Shown: positions 53,105 through 64,000 of the stretch, piece by piece | Numbering within the stretch: position 1 is the stretch's first letter | Layout: every line of letters starts with the position of its first letter | From: Lineus longissimus | Lineage: Eukaryota; Nemertea; Pilidiophora; Heteronemertea; Lineidae | Reading direction: 5' to 3' | NCBI RefSeq assembly: GCF_910592395.1 | Contig: NC_088314.1 | Span: 10,232,001-10,296,000 of the forward strand | DNA length: 64,000 bases | Made by a program: the position numbers and the translations under genes | The notes under the pieces: generated by a model | Databases searched by the model: none | Told to the model about the DNA's origin: nothing | The model's input: only the letters and a program-made list of their open reading frames with translations

Positions 53105-56100
53105 GTAGGTTGAAACCATTTTGTTGTGTTATAAAACTTGGATTAAACGTGTCATGTAGTTTGCCTTAGATCATTTCATTATTCAGTGAACAGAATGCAA
53201 CTAAACTATACATGGTGATACAATCTAGAACTGGCTATCATTAAACAGTTGCCCACCACTCAGTTGCATAGTTCTCAGCAAAGTCCATAGTGTACCATAG
53301 CTACATGAAAAAACACTACTAAATTACCAGAAGAAACACAAACCCTGAAGCTGTTTTACACAAATACACAAACACACTTTATTCACAATAACAGGAACAA
53401 GCTAGGTAAACATAAACATATTATAAGTGTCAACACCACCAGAGCTCATTGAATGCTAGGAGAAGTTCGCTCCGTCTGTAACTGAAGACACATCCGCCAG
53501 TAGAAACACAGTCATGTACATGTAGAGATGACGTCACGAAAAAGAACAGGATGAGTGCAAGTCCGGTAACGGAAGTGAGTGACAAAGAGAAGTCACGGTT
53601 TACGAAGGCCTTGAATGACAAACAGGAAGTACACATCCAACAGGAAGTACATATATCTAACAGGAAGTACGACAACACGTACACGTACACGTAAACGTGA
53701 AGTGCCCCTCCTTGCGGCCGCCACAGAGACTTGTTTTAAACGACTTTACGAAATAGCTGTATCACATGTGCACGAGTCTATGTCGGTCTGTGCCAATACA
53801 TAGTTTGAAATATCCCTCGAGACACACAGCCCGACACACAGTTAGAAAAGCATTCTTTCCATTTATAGGCTTGGAAAGAATTAATCACAAACGTCGAACC
53901 TTGGAGTAAATTGTCCAAGAAGGAGAAACAGGAGCAAACGTTCTTCTGGTCTCCACACCACAGAGCTCTGCACACGAATGGCCGAGTGTAGAAAACTAAT
54001 AAAATGAACCTATGCACTTACGTAAGAAGGTAAGTGCATAGGCCTAAAATAAACTGTGTTTGTAAACAAGTCTCTTGATGGCGTCCACCACAAGCCAGCA
54101 CCATACATGTTGTAACAAAATAATTAACTCAGGTCCTATTTGACCAACAACCGAACACATAGCAACCAAATGCCTGAGTTAGAGATGTTTTTCATGATGT
54201 AATGGTAGGCATGGTTCCCTGACATCAGTCCACCATTAAATTTCGAACTGATAGTATCAATCCACCATCAAATTGCCGACTGACAGTAAGTCATAAAAAA
54301 CTTTGTTAGGCTGTAAACAGAATCCTCACAGCCCCGTTTCATGATCTGTAGCCATATCATAGAGCACTACAGGCACACTGTAGCTTATAATAGTTGTTAT
54401 TTCAGTTGTTTCTGTGACCCAGTATCTTCTTTCAGATGTTGCTTCCATTAATTTAGGCAATTTGGCAAATCATCCAAATATAAAACCATTCTTAGTAGAA
54501 CGTTTTTCCACACCTAAGCTAAAGATTGCATTTCTCACTCACAAAATTTAAGGCTCGCAAAGAAAAAGGGGTTTACTCTGTTTTTTATTTGTGATTTCAG
54601 TGGAGGATGGCAAGAGGATTGAACTGAAAGACTCTCCCCGTCGACTCATCCACCAACCAAAGGGTGTCATCTACACTCTGAATGCAGCCAGCAACACCTA
54701 CCATGCACTCAACGACATTACATATGAAAGTGAACATAAGCGATGGGCAAACTTTAGCTATAGTACTATATTTGGTAAGTATGAGGCATCTCTTTAGTGT
54801 TATCTGACACTGTCAAAAGGGGACTATAAGTAGTGGTTAGGTGGTCAAATTGATGGTTTTCAGGTGACATATGCACGCTTAGGGACTGGGTCCTGTTTAA
54901 ATCGGCGATAAATTTAATCCTCGTACGAGCCTGGATAGTTTTGATGTACTGTGAGATGGCAGCGACTCCTATCAGTGGTTTTTGGAAGTGTAAACACATC
55001 TCTTTGCTGTCCTCTCTGGATGCTTTGCAAGTACAGTCCTAATCACAATTGACCGCCCGTCAATTGCATCATTGGCATGTCAATGACGTGTAGGTTGTGC
55101 GTAAGTCATGCTTAGGTCACATGTAAATTACGTGAACCATAGAGAGATAAGTGTCTCACTAGTGTGCAACTCGTGCTTACGTTGCGCATCCGTGACTGAC
55201 GCGAAGCAGGACGGATGTCAGTTGTGATTTGGACTGTTTGAAAATATAGAAAGTATTGTTTCATTATCATCATCATCGTTGTCATGTATGCTTATAGAAA
55301 ACCTGACATTTTATTTCAGGTAGTCGTCATCGGTGTGGCGGTGGTGTGAAAAGCAATGCTTGGCAGCCATATGCAATCAAGAACACCCATGATAGTTATC
55401 TCTACCATATGTGTCGGAGTAGAGGTGTAGAAGCCCAGGATGAACAGGCTGTGGACTATCAGGTACTCGCTCTCTCTCTCTCTCATTTGTAATACCTTGT
55501 TCCGTCTAGTAAGGTTAGACAAAACTCTTTCAAAAGAGCCTGGGTTACATTTACCTTCCCATGAGGGAGCAGGTCAAAATCATGATAAGCCAAACTCATT
55601 TGTAATACCTTGTTCAGTCTAGTAAGGTAGAAAACTCTTTCAAAAGAGCCTGGGTTACATTTACCTTCCCATGAGGGAGCAGGTCAAAATCATGATAAGC
55701 CAAACTCATTTGTAATACCTTGTTCAGTCTAGTAAGGTAGAAAACTCTTTTAAAAGAGCCTGGGTTACATTTACCTTCCCATGAGGGAGCAGGTCAAAAT
55801 CATGATAATAAGCCAAACTCATTTGTAATACCTTGTTCAGTCTAGTAAGGTAGAAAACTCTTTCAAAAGAGCCTGGGTTACATTTACCTTCCCATGAGGG
55901 AGTATGTCAAAATCATGATAAGCCAAACTCATTTGTAATACCTTGTTCAGTCTAGTAAGGTAGAAAACTCTTTCAAAAGAGCCTGGGTTACATTTACCTT
56001 CCCATGAGGGAGTATGTCAAAATCATGATAAGCCAAACCTACTTATAATTTTTTTGTTAGTCAGTTCTCTATCTTTACTGAGATAAAAATCATTTGCTAA

Positions 56101-59100
56101 TATTTCAGATAAGATAGTTAAGAGCATTCTTCCTTTCACATTGCCCTGTCACACCAAAGTGTCCTCGGTACATTTCATTAAGAAAATTAAGAAGCTCTTC
56201 ATCGAAAGGGTATAGATGGTTCACCACTTCTTTCAGCTGACTGACATGCCTAGTCAAGCCCTCACCGTGCGTGTCCACTTCGTCGGAGAAAAAGCTGGTG
56301 TCACTATCAATGGCAAAGACTTTACGGCACAGGTAAGTTTTGTGGTAAAAGGCCTGATGCCACAGGCACATTTTCCCACTGCTGTCACCGCTACAGGGAA
56401 ACCATGTTCAGCCTAAGCAGTTATCTGATGGTTATAAATGACCTGCTGGTGCGGTTGGTGTCTTGTGATGGTTCTTCCACTTCTCACCAACAGCGCTAGC
56501 AGGTAGGTTGAATTGCCATTTAACCAATAGGAAGAGGCAAAAATGATAAATACTATGCATGCAGTAAACCCCGCTTAAATTTGACACAAGCTGGGGGGGG
56601 GGGACTTTGATGTGACAAAAAACTGTCTTGGGACAAAGATCTAATTATTAGTAATTTAATCTTAATTTTGTAGATAAGCAAGGAGTTTTCCACCCAGGCC
56701 AAACGCATGACAGGTTATACTGCTCGCTATGCTGATCTTGGTCCAGTTAAAGCTTCAAACAGCCGCCTGCATATCAGTGTGAAGAGTGGGATGATCTGTG
56801 CTTTTGCTGTCCTTGGTGATTCCTATAAAGAAAAGCATAAGGATTCCACGCAGATTCAGGCTGAGAATGACATGAAACAGAAAGTAAGTGATGAGAGTGA
56901 TCTTGAGGCCATGCTCATGCTCAAGGACAAGACAAACCAGTGATGGTCTGACCACCAACGCTCTTTGTTGTCATGCTCAAGGACAAGACTAACCAGTGAT
57001 GGTCTGACCACCAACGCTCTTTGTTGTCATGCTCAAGGACAAGACTAACCAGTGATGGTCCGACCAACAACACTCTTTGTTGTCATGCTCAAGGACAAGA
57101 CTAACCAGTGATGGTCCGACCACCAACGCTCTTTGTTGTCATGCTCAAGGACAAGACTAACCAGTGATGGTCCGACCACCAACGCTCTTTGTTGTCATGC
57201 TCAAGGACAAGACAAACCAGTGATGGTCTGACCACCAACGCTCTTTGTTGTCATGCTCAAGGACAAGACTAACCAGTGATGGTCTGACCACCAACGCTCT
57301 TTGTTGTCATGCTCAAGGACAAGACTAACCAGTGATGGTCCGACCACCAACGCTCTTTGTTGTCATGCTCAAGGACAAGACTAACCAGTGATGGTCCGAC
57401 CACCAACGCTCTTTGTTGTCATGCTCAAGGACAAGACAAACCAGTGATGGTCCGACCATCAACGCTCTTTGTTGTCATGCTCAAGGACAAGACAAACCAG
57501 TGATGGTCTGACCACCAACGCTCTTTGTTGTCATGCTCAAGGACAAGACTAACCAGTGATGGTCCGACCACCAACGCTCTTTGTTGTCATGCTCAAGGAC
57601 AAGACTAACCAGTGATGGTCCGACCACAAACGCTCTTTGTTGTCATGCTCAAGGACAAGACTAACCAGTGATGGTCTGACCACCAACGCTCTTTGTTGTC
57701 ATGCTCAAGGACAAGACTAACCAGTGATGGTCCGACCACCAACGCTCTTTGTTGTCATGCTCAAGGACAAGACTAACCAGTGATGGTCTGACCACCAACG
57801 CTCTTTGTTGTCATGCTCAAGGACAAGACAAACCAGTGATGGTCTGACCACCAACGCTCTTTGTTGTCATGCTCAAGGACAAGACTAACCAGTGATGGTC
57901 CGACCACCAACGCTCTTTGTTGTCATGCTCAAGGACAAGACTAACCAGTGATGGTCCGACCACCAACGCTCTTTGTTGTCATGCTCAAGGACAAGACTAA
58001 CCAGTGATGCTCCGACCACCAACGCTCTTTGTTGTCATGCTCAAGGACAAGACTAACCAGTGATGGTCTGACCACCAAAGCTCTTTGTTGTCATGCTCAA
58101 GGACAAGACAAACCAGTGATGGTCCGACCACCAATGCTCTTTGTTGTCATGCTCAAGGACAAGACAAACCAGTGATGGTCTGACCACCAACGCTCTTTGT
58201 TGTCATGTTCAAGGACAAGACTAACCAGTGATGGTCCGACCACCAACGCTCTTTGTTGTCATGCTCAAGGACAAGACTAACCAGTGATGGTCTGACCACC
58301 AAAGCTCTTTGTTGTCATGCTCAAGGACAAGACAAACCAGTGATGGTCCGACCACCAATGCTCTTTGTTGTCATGCTCAAGGACAAGACAAACCAGTGAT
58401 GGTCTGACCACCAACGCTCTTTGTTGTCATGCTCAAGGACAAGACTAACCAGTGATGGTCCGACCACCAACGCTCTTTGTTGTCATGCTCAAGGACAAGA
58501 CTAACCAGTGATGGTCCGACCAACAACGCTCTTTGTTGTCATGTTCAAGGACAAGACTAACCAGTGATGGTCTGACCACCAACGCTCTTTGTTGTCATGC
58601 TCAAGGACAAGACAAACCAATGATGGTCCGACCACCAACACTCTTTGTTGTCATGCTCAAGGACAAGACTAACCAGTGATGGTCCGACCACCAACGCTCT
58701 TTGTTGTCATGTTCAAGGACAAGACTAACCAGTGATGGTCCGACCACCAACGCTCTTTGTTGTCATGCTCAAGGACAAGACTAACCAGTGATGGTCCGAC
58801 CAACAACGCTCTTTGTTGTCATGCTCAAGGACAAGACTAACCAGTGATGGTCTGACCACCAACACTCTTTCTTGTCATGCTCAAGGACAAGACTAACCAG
58901 TGATGGTCCGACCACAACGCTCTTTGTTGTCATGCTCAAGGACAAGACTAACCAGTGATGGTCCGACCACAACGCTCTTTGTTGTCATGCTCAAGGACAA
59001 GACTAACCAGTGATGGTCCGACCACCAACGCTCTTTGTTGTCATGCTCAAGGACAAGACTAACCAGTGATGCTCCGACCACCAACGCTCTTTGTTGTCAT

Positions 59101-62100
59101 GCTCAAGGACAAGACTAACCAGTGATGGTCCGACCACCAACGCTCTTTGTTGTCATGCTCAAGGACAAGACTAACCAGTGATGGTCCGACCACCAACGCT
59201 CTTTGTTGTCATGCGCAAGGACAAGACTAACCAGTGATGGTCCAACCACAATGCTCTTTGTTGTCATGCTCAAGGACAAGACTAACCAGTGATGGTCCGA
59301 CCACCAACGCTCTTTGTTGTCATGCTCAAGGACAAGACAAACCAGTGATGGTCCGACCACCAACGCTCTTTGTTGTCATGCTCAAGGACAAGACAAACCA
59401 GTGATGGTCTGACCACCAACGCTCTTTGTTGTCATGCTCAAGGACAAGACAAACCAGTGATGGTCTGACCACCAACGCTCTTTGTTGTCATGCTCAAGGA
59501 CAAGACTAACCAGTGATGGTCCGACCACCAACGCTCTTTGTTGTCATGCTCAAGGACAAGACTAACCAGTGATGGTCTGACCACCAAAGCTCTTTGTTGT
59601 CATGCTCAAGGACAAGACTAACCAGTGATGGTCTGACCACCAAAGCTCTTTGTTGTCATGCTCAAGGACAAGACAAACCAGTGATGGTCCGACCACCAAC
59701 GCTCTTTGTTGTCATGCTCAAGGACAAGACTAACCAGTGATGGTCCGACCACCAACGCTCTTTGTTGTCATGCTCAAGGACAAGACTAACCAGTGATGGT
59801 CTGACCACCAACGCTCTTTGTTGTCATGCTCAAGGACAAGACTAACCAGTGATGGTCCGACCACCAACGCTCTTTGTTGTCATGCGCAAGGACAAGACTA
59901 ACCAGTGATGGTTTGACCACCAACGCTCTTTGTTGTCATGCGCAAGGACAAGACTAACCAGTGATGGTCTGACCACCAACGCTCTTTGTTGTCATGTTCA
60001 AGGGCAAGACTAACCAGTGATGGTCCGACCACCAACGCTCTTTGTTGTCATGCTCAAGGACAAGACTAACCAGTGATGCTCCGACCACCAACGCTCTTTG
60101 TTGTCATGCTCAAGGACAAGACAAACCAGTGATGGTCTGACCACCAACCTTATTTTTTGTTGTCATGCGCAAGGACAAGACTAACCAGTGATGGTCCGAC
60201 CACCAACGCTCTTTGTTGTCATGCTCAAGGACAAGACTAACCAGTGATGGTCCGACCACCAACGCTCTTTGTTGTCATGCTCAAGGACAAGACTAACCAG
60301 TGATGGTCCAACCACAATGCTCTTTGTTGTCATGCTCAAGGACAAGACTAACCAGTGATGGTCCGACCACAAACGCTCTTTGTTGTCATGTTCAAGGGCA
60401 AGACTAACCAGTGATGGTCGACCACCAACGCTCCTTGTTGTCATGCTCAAGGACAAGACTAACCAGTGATGGTCTGACCACCAACACTCTTTGTTGTCAT
60501 GCTCAAGGACAAGACAAACCAGTGATGGTCCGACCAACGCTCTTTGTTGTCATGCTCAAGGACAAGACTAACCAGTGATGCTCCGACCACCAACGCTCTT
60601 TGTTGTCATGCTCAAGGACAAGACAAACCAGTGATGGTCTGACCACCAACCTTATTTTTTGTTGTCATGCGCAAGGACAAGACTAACCAGTGATGGTCCG
60701 ACCACCAACGCTCTTTGTTGTCATGCTCAAGGACAAGACTAACCAGTGATGGTCCGACCACCAACGCTCTTTGTTGTCATGCTCAAGGACAAGACTAACC
60801 AGTGATGGTCCAACCACAATGCTCTTTGTTGTCATGCTCAAGGACAAGACTAACCAGTGATGGTCCGACCACAAACGCTCTTTGTTGTCATGTTCAAGGG
60901 CAAGACTAACCAGTGATGGTCGACCACCAACGCTCTTTGTTGTCATGCTCAAGGACAAGACTAACCAGTGATGGTCTGACCACCAACACTCTTTGTTGTC
61001 ATGCTCAAGGACAAGACAAACCAGTGATGGTCCGACCACCAACGCTCTTTGTTGTCATGCTCAAGGACAAGACTAACCAGTGATGGTCCGACCACAAACG
61101 CTCTTTGTTGTCATGCTCAAGGACAAAACTAACCAGTGATGGTCCGACCACAACGCTCTTTGTTGTCATGCTCAAGGACAAGACAAACCAGTGATGGTCC
61201 GACCACCAATGCTCTTTGTTGTCATGCTCAAGGACAAGACTAACCAGTGATGGTCCGACCACAAACGCTCTTTGTTGTCATGCTCAAGGACAAAACTAAC
61301 CAGTGATGGTCCGACCACAACGCTCTTTGTTGTCATGCTCAAGGACAAGACTAACCAGTGATGGTCCGACCACCAACCTTCCCTCCTCCCCTCCAGCCCA
61401 TCTAAACTCTACCATTATTTGTTGCAGCTCTGTGACGAAGCTGAGCCTCTTAGCAGAACCGTGATCAAGAAGCAGATGGCCATTGTTGGTTGGTCGCAAA
61501 ATCTTCTTCAGAATGCAAGTGCTGAGGTAACTTCCTTCTGTGTACATGTATCAGTGATTCACATGGTTTTATCATAGAGAAAGTAGACCCAGTAGCTGTA
61601 ATCCATTTATCAAAATAGTAGTAGTATATATATAGTTTAAAGTTGAGAGGTACAAAAATCCACTTGAGGTCTTTTTGAGTTTACATTGTGATTACATACA
61701 TATACGTTACATCACATTATTATGATCACAGTATCGGGCGCCTCCAGTGAGATCAGTGGCGGGTATCCTCTGGCGCCTCCAGGTGTTATAGGGCTAAATA
61801 TAAATTTCAACATTAGCCGCACTTACACCACCTGAAAATGGACCACCCATTTTGGTTCGGGAACCAATGCCGCACCATCGAAAATCCACCAAGCGCTTAC
61901 ACCAGCGCTGCAGCTAGTTATAAAATCCGGCTACAGATGGCGCGCAAACAATAAGCAGAACGCGGAAAGCCTTGGCAGAAAGCGCCATTTCGAAAGCGCC
62001 GCCTGGAGCCGAACCATCTAACTAGCTAATTGCCGATCCATTTGCGCGTACACCACGACAAAGCCGAGCTTTTAACAAGCCGGGCGAATTTGGACCATCA

Positions 62101-62974
62101 AGCTTGGTGGGACAAATTCGCTCGGCAATTTGTATCGGCAATGGATTGCCGAACCAATTTGTCGCGGCAATGTGGTGGTGTAAGTGCAATTGGTCCACCA
62201 ATATTTCGTGGTGTAAGCGCAGCTATTGTCTTTATGTAGACTGATATACAAATACTGTGAATACCAAGTTTAAACAAATTTGTATTCATACTAACTGCAC
62301 TACGGCATTGTGTATTAGTGGATTTCTATCAACTGGACCACAAGTAATTATGAACGGCGTACCCCTTTAACCCTATAACACCTAGAGCCACTGCCAGCGC
62401 AAGTGCTTATTCCCCTAGGCCCCGACGTGATTTTACCTGGAAATCACATTTTTTTGCGATGGGTCCAGTTTTTTACAAAATGACATAGGTTAAAGTTCCA
62501 AATAATGTATTATAAGTCCCGTTTATTTAAAAGAAGATGAAATTCCCTATTAGATAGGGTACATCCAAATCGGAATCAAACAAACGATCTATTTCAGCAA
62601 TTTCGGCATTTGAAAGCTTAAGTTTCATAGATTAATAATAGGCGACGCTCTGAAGGAGATCAGTAGCTAAGCGCGCGAAATTTGAATATGGGTGTGCGGG
62701 CGTCATAGGGCGCCTCCAGGGAGATCGGCGGCGGGAGTCATAGGGCGCCTCCAGGTGTTATAGGGTTAAGCATGCTCTAGTTGTCTCTTATGCTTTTTTC
62801 TAGGAGGGTAACATGAAGCATTGGAACACCAGAGGCACATTTGCCACTACAGAGGGAGGTCATGGAACAGAGAGGGCATTCACGACTTCTCACATGTGGT
62901 GTACCAAATCTCAGGTTGTTGAGTTGACACAGTTATTCCCACCAGAATACCTTGATACTGCTCCGGAAATTCAG
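51827..62974 (+). CDS. FBA-domain protein with a triplicated beta-rich module (partial, continues past the traced exons)
   Basis: Seven consecutive exons: 51827-53104, 54601-54774, 55320-55462, 56237-56332, 56674-56883, 61428-61526, 62804-62974. All are GT-AG with matching phases (723 codons plus two leading bases). The first exon holds about three copies of a roughly 110-residue module built around a LVLCS-type strand, a later LWSFQV or KWSFSV strand, and VSGP followed by YSVFHN or YAIFTN. Exons 6-7 spell the start of an F-box-associated (FBA) domain: SQNLLQNASAEEGNMKHWN and FTTSHMWCTKSQVVEL, as in FBXO2/FBXO6/NCCRP1. FBA domains bind glycoproteins in the FBXO2 group. No F-box is visible in the traced part; the 5' end and the rest of the FBA domain are missing. 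The family of the N-terminal modules is unknown to me. Confidence 0.85.
53105..54600 (+). other. Intron of the FBA-domain gene
   Basis: Holds the CRE/ETS cluster (53525-53700), a 13-bp perfect hairpin at 54009-54042 (CCTATGCACTTAC and complement, 8-nt loop), and otherwise unique sequence. Confidence 0.5.
53525..53700. promoter_or_regulatory. Intronic cluster of CRE and ETS-type motifs
   Basis: A CRE palindrome (ATGACGTCAC) at about 53528 and four GGAAGT cores within about 100 bp, three of them as ACAGGAAGTAC in a short tandem arrangement, then repeated CACGTACACGTACACGT. It looks like an enhancer or a fragment of a mobile-element promoter. Confidence 0.35.
54601..54774 (+). CDS. FBA-domain gene exon
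   Basis: 174 bp, phase 1 to 1. It encodes VEDGKRIELKDSPRRLIHQP and then HALNDITYESEHKRWANFSY. Acceptor GTGATTTCAG, donor GTAAGT. Confidence 0.88.
54816..55010 (-). mobile_element. Diverged MITE family Y copy
   Basis: AGGGGACTATAAGTAGTGGT to ACTGTGAGATGGCAGCGACT CC; resembles the reverse of 7881-8103, with many changes. Confidence 0.5.
55320..55462 (+). CDS. FBA-domain gene exon
   Basis: 143 bp, phase 1 in and phase 0 out. It encodes SRHRCGGGVKSNAWQPYAIK, then YHMCRSRGVEAQDEQ. The donor is GTACTC, followed at once by a CT-rich run and a 110-bp tandem repeat. Confidence 0.87.
55475..56036. repeat. 110-bp tandem repeat, 5 units, beginning right after an exon
   Basis: Unit: CTCATTTGTAATACCTTGTT, AAAGAGCCTGGGTTACATTT, ACCTTCCCATGAGGGAGCAG. 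The first unit starts within 20 bp of the donor at 55463, after a (CT)n run. Confidence 0.92.
56237..56332 (+). CDS. FBA-domain gene exon
   Basis: 96 bp, phase 0 to 0. It encodes LTDMPSQALTVRVHFVGEKA and then VTINGKDFTAQ. Acceptor CTTCTTTCAG, donor GTAAGT. Confidence 0.88.
56674..56883 (+). CDS. FBA-domain gene exon bordering the 56-bp minisatellite
   Basis: 210 bp, phase 0 to 0, 70 residues (ISKEFSTQAKRMTGYTARYA onward, then charged KEKHKDSTQIQAEN). The donor GTAAGT is followed within about 45 bp by the first minisatellite unit. Reading through the donor meets a stop at 56941. Confidence 0.88.
56925..61375. repeat. 4.4-kb minisatellite of about 79 units of 56 bp
   Basis: Unit: CCAGTGATGGTCCGACCACC, AACGCTCTTTGTTGTCATGC, TCAAGGACAAGACTAA. 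It fills nearly the whole intron between exons 56674-56883 and 61428-61526. Two blocks (60060-60540 and 60562-61040) are near-identical over about nine units, offset by 502 bp, a higher-order duplication. Confidence 0.95.
61428..61526 (+). CDS. FBA-domain gene exon (start of FBA domain)
   Basis: 99 bp, phase 0 to 0, straight after the minisatellite and the acceptor ATTTGTTGCAG. It ends GWSQNLLQNASAE, the usual N-terminal FBA motif (NLL.NP.gEE). Confidence 0.9.
61735..61796. mobile_element. Fragment of TTAA MITE family 3
   Basis: GGGCGCCTCCAGTGAGATCA to CCAGGTGTTATAGGGCTAAA, matching one end of 62371-62765. Confidence 0.6.
61795..62369. mobile_element. MITE family X copy interrupted by another element
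   Basis: AATATAAATTTCAACATTAG at the left and ATGTAGACTGATATACAAAT to TGAACGGCGTACCCCTTTAA at the right match family X; the gap is filled by 61820-62223. Confidence 0.65.
61820..62223. mobile_element. Inverted-repeat element (GC.CTTACACCAC ends)
   Basis: Left CCGCACTTACACCACCTGAA, right complement CTGCGCTTACACCACGAAAT. Internal palindromic GGTCCACC/GGTGGACC and CCGAGCTT/AAGCTTGG-type segments. Confidence 0.7.
62371..62765. mobile_element. TTAA-flanked MITE, family 3, second copy
   Basis: TTAA at 62367-62370 and 62766-62769; ends CCCTATAACACCTAGAG and CCAGGTGTTATAGGG. 38 bp before the FBA exon. Confidence 0.82.
62804..62974 (+). CDS. FBA-domain gene exon (FBA domain core)
   Basis: 171 bp, phase 0 to 0. 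It encodes EGNMKHWNTRGTF, then FTTSHMWCTKSQVVELTQLF, the FBA signature (F.TSyeWC.KaQvIdL). The donor is GTAGGA. The remainder of the domain must lie downstream of this exon; I see no matching exon before 64000. Confidence 0.9.
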
Positions 62975-63817
62975 GTAGGATGTGGTCTCTTTTTTAGTGT
63001 GAATTGTTTTCTGTAGTTTTATTTTTGAAACATCCTCATAGATGTCAAATTTGAAGGATTCGTTGAGTTTCTGATAGCTATCAGTAATTTCGTTTAGACT
63101 TGGAAATGAGTGCGGCCTGTATCTGTGTATCTGTTTGATCTGTTTGATCTGTTCAGATTGATGATTCTAGACTCCTTCTTTAGAATGTTTGATTCACTTC
63201 CTTTTGTCAGGTCGAACCGACCACGAATGGTCAAGTAAATTATCAGTATGGCAGGCTATCAGCGGTGTGATCACCTCCAAACCCATCACACCCCTAAAAG
63301 TCCTCTTGGATAGCTATTTTCAGCTCATGTGGGTGAGCTTTTGTCATCAGCACCTCTAGTCAATCATCTAGCAGCCTGTAGGGTCAGCAGCTGTGGTCTG
63401 TCAACAGTGGTCTCTCAAAAGTTGAAAGTTGATGCAATAGTAGGAAATGTCCATCTATTTACCCGTGGCCTTTGTTGTCTTAAGAGAGCACAACGCCCAG
63501 GGGACAATTTATTCACTCCGCAGTTTATTGGAACATTTGTGACCCGTCACAGCAAAACCAGGCGCATGTCGCACAGAAGATGAGCCTAAATGACACCAGG
63601 AGATAATGGAAGAAATTGATGTGCTCATATTTCACAAAAGGCAGACAATAGAGAAATGAACAAACAGTCTGTCTCAACCTGCCAAGCTCAGAGCGACATG
63701 CGCCTGGTTTTGCTGTGACGGGTCACATTTTTCAGGTGAGGTGCCATACTTGTCAGCATGTACAAGCTCCTGGGCAGAGAAATGCGTGCGAGGATGATGC
63801 CGGCTTGTTTGGTTATG
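62975..63817 (+). other. Intron of the FBA-domain gene
   Basis: An inverted pair, GTGACCCGTCACAGCAAAAC CAGGCGCATGTCGC at 63539-63572 and its complement at 63697-63730, brackets about 125 bp, probably a small MITE. No further FBA exon seen. Confidence 0.5.
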
Positions 63818-64000
63818 CAGTGGAACCTCCCTTTGCGGATACCACTCTATTAAGGACAACTTCTCTAACAGGGACACTCGTTTTAGTCCCAAATTGGTTC
63901 TTTCCATGCAATTTGACCTCTCTAATCAGGACACCCCTGTATTAAGGACAGCACTTGTCAGTAACGAGGGTGTCCTTAATAGAGAGGTTCTAGAACCTCT
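63818..64000 (+). mobile_element. pogo-like MITE copy at window end
   Basis: CAGTGGAACCTCCCTTTGCG to AGAGAGGTTCTA, essentially complete, cut at or just before its end. Confidence 0.75.

Noticed and set aside
58781-61547. Minus-strand open frames of 60-119 aa in the 56-bp array
   Set aside because: They are repeat translations in an intron of a gene on the other strand, with no independent coding evidence.
1-64000. CRISPR arrays, bacterial operons, prophage
   Set aside because: The tandem arrays have no spacer pattern, genes have spliceosomal introns, and no prokaryotic coding is present.

Overview
This is a window from an animal nuclear genome. The genes are split by GT-AG introns, several tens of short inverted-repeat transposons are present, and there are many intronic minisatellites. 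The genome is AT-rich and not compact. The gene content (a GRAMD4 orthologue, a DPY30-motif protein, an F-box-associated (FBA) domain protein) and the repeat style (Penelope-like, LINE, PIF/Harbinger and TTAA-flanked elements) point to a marine invertebrate bilaterian such as a lancelet, hemichordate, echinoderm or lophotrochozoan. I cannot name the species.

Layout. (1) 1-4906: intergenic DNA of inverted-repeat elements and a 63-bp minisatellite. (2) 4907-28591, minus strand: a complete GRAMD4-like gene. I could trace 17 coding exons with consistent splice phases (1,956 bp, 651 codons plus stop). They cover an N-terminal low-complexity part, a coiled coil, membrane segments and a C-terminal GRAM domain. 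(3) Inside its intron 14 (8367-15446) sit two small intronless genes, divergently transcribed and paralogous to each other (minus 8994-9305, plus 11554-11925). Both end in a histone-type 3' stem-loop 38 nt after the stop codon, followed 12-13 nt later by an AAAAGAGA element. They look like replication-dependent, non-polyadenylated mRNAs that encode a non-histone protein family. (4) 28592-42464: transposon-rich intergenic DNA with nested insertions whose target-site duplications can be read. (5) 42465-43824, plus strand: a DPY30-motif gene, with possible further exons at 47562-48027 and 49535-49647. (6) About 50790-62974 and beyond, plus strand: a multi-exon gene encoding a repeated beta-rich module of unknown family and, at the window edge, the start of an FBA domain. 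One of its introns is almost entirely a 4.4-kb minisatellite of 56-bp units.

Two observations stand out. The first is the histone-like 3' ends on the nested non-histone gene pair. The second is a 48-bp minisatellite in GRAMD4 intron 12 that is an amplified copy of the end of exon 12 plus its 5' splice site. Seven donors lie in the same reading frame, so alternative donor use could lengthen a membrane segment in 16-residue steps. A repeat superfamily also seeds more than a dozen nuclear-receptor-like modules (AGGTCA direct repeats spaced by 3, plus everted repeats spaced by 8) across the window.

All assignments come from reading the sequence and from memory of protein families. No database search was run.
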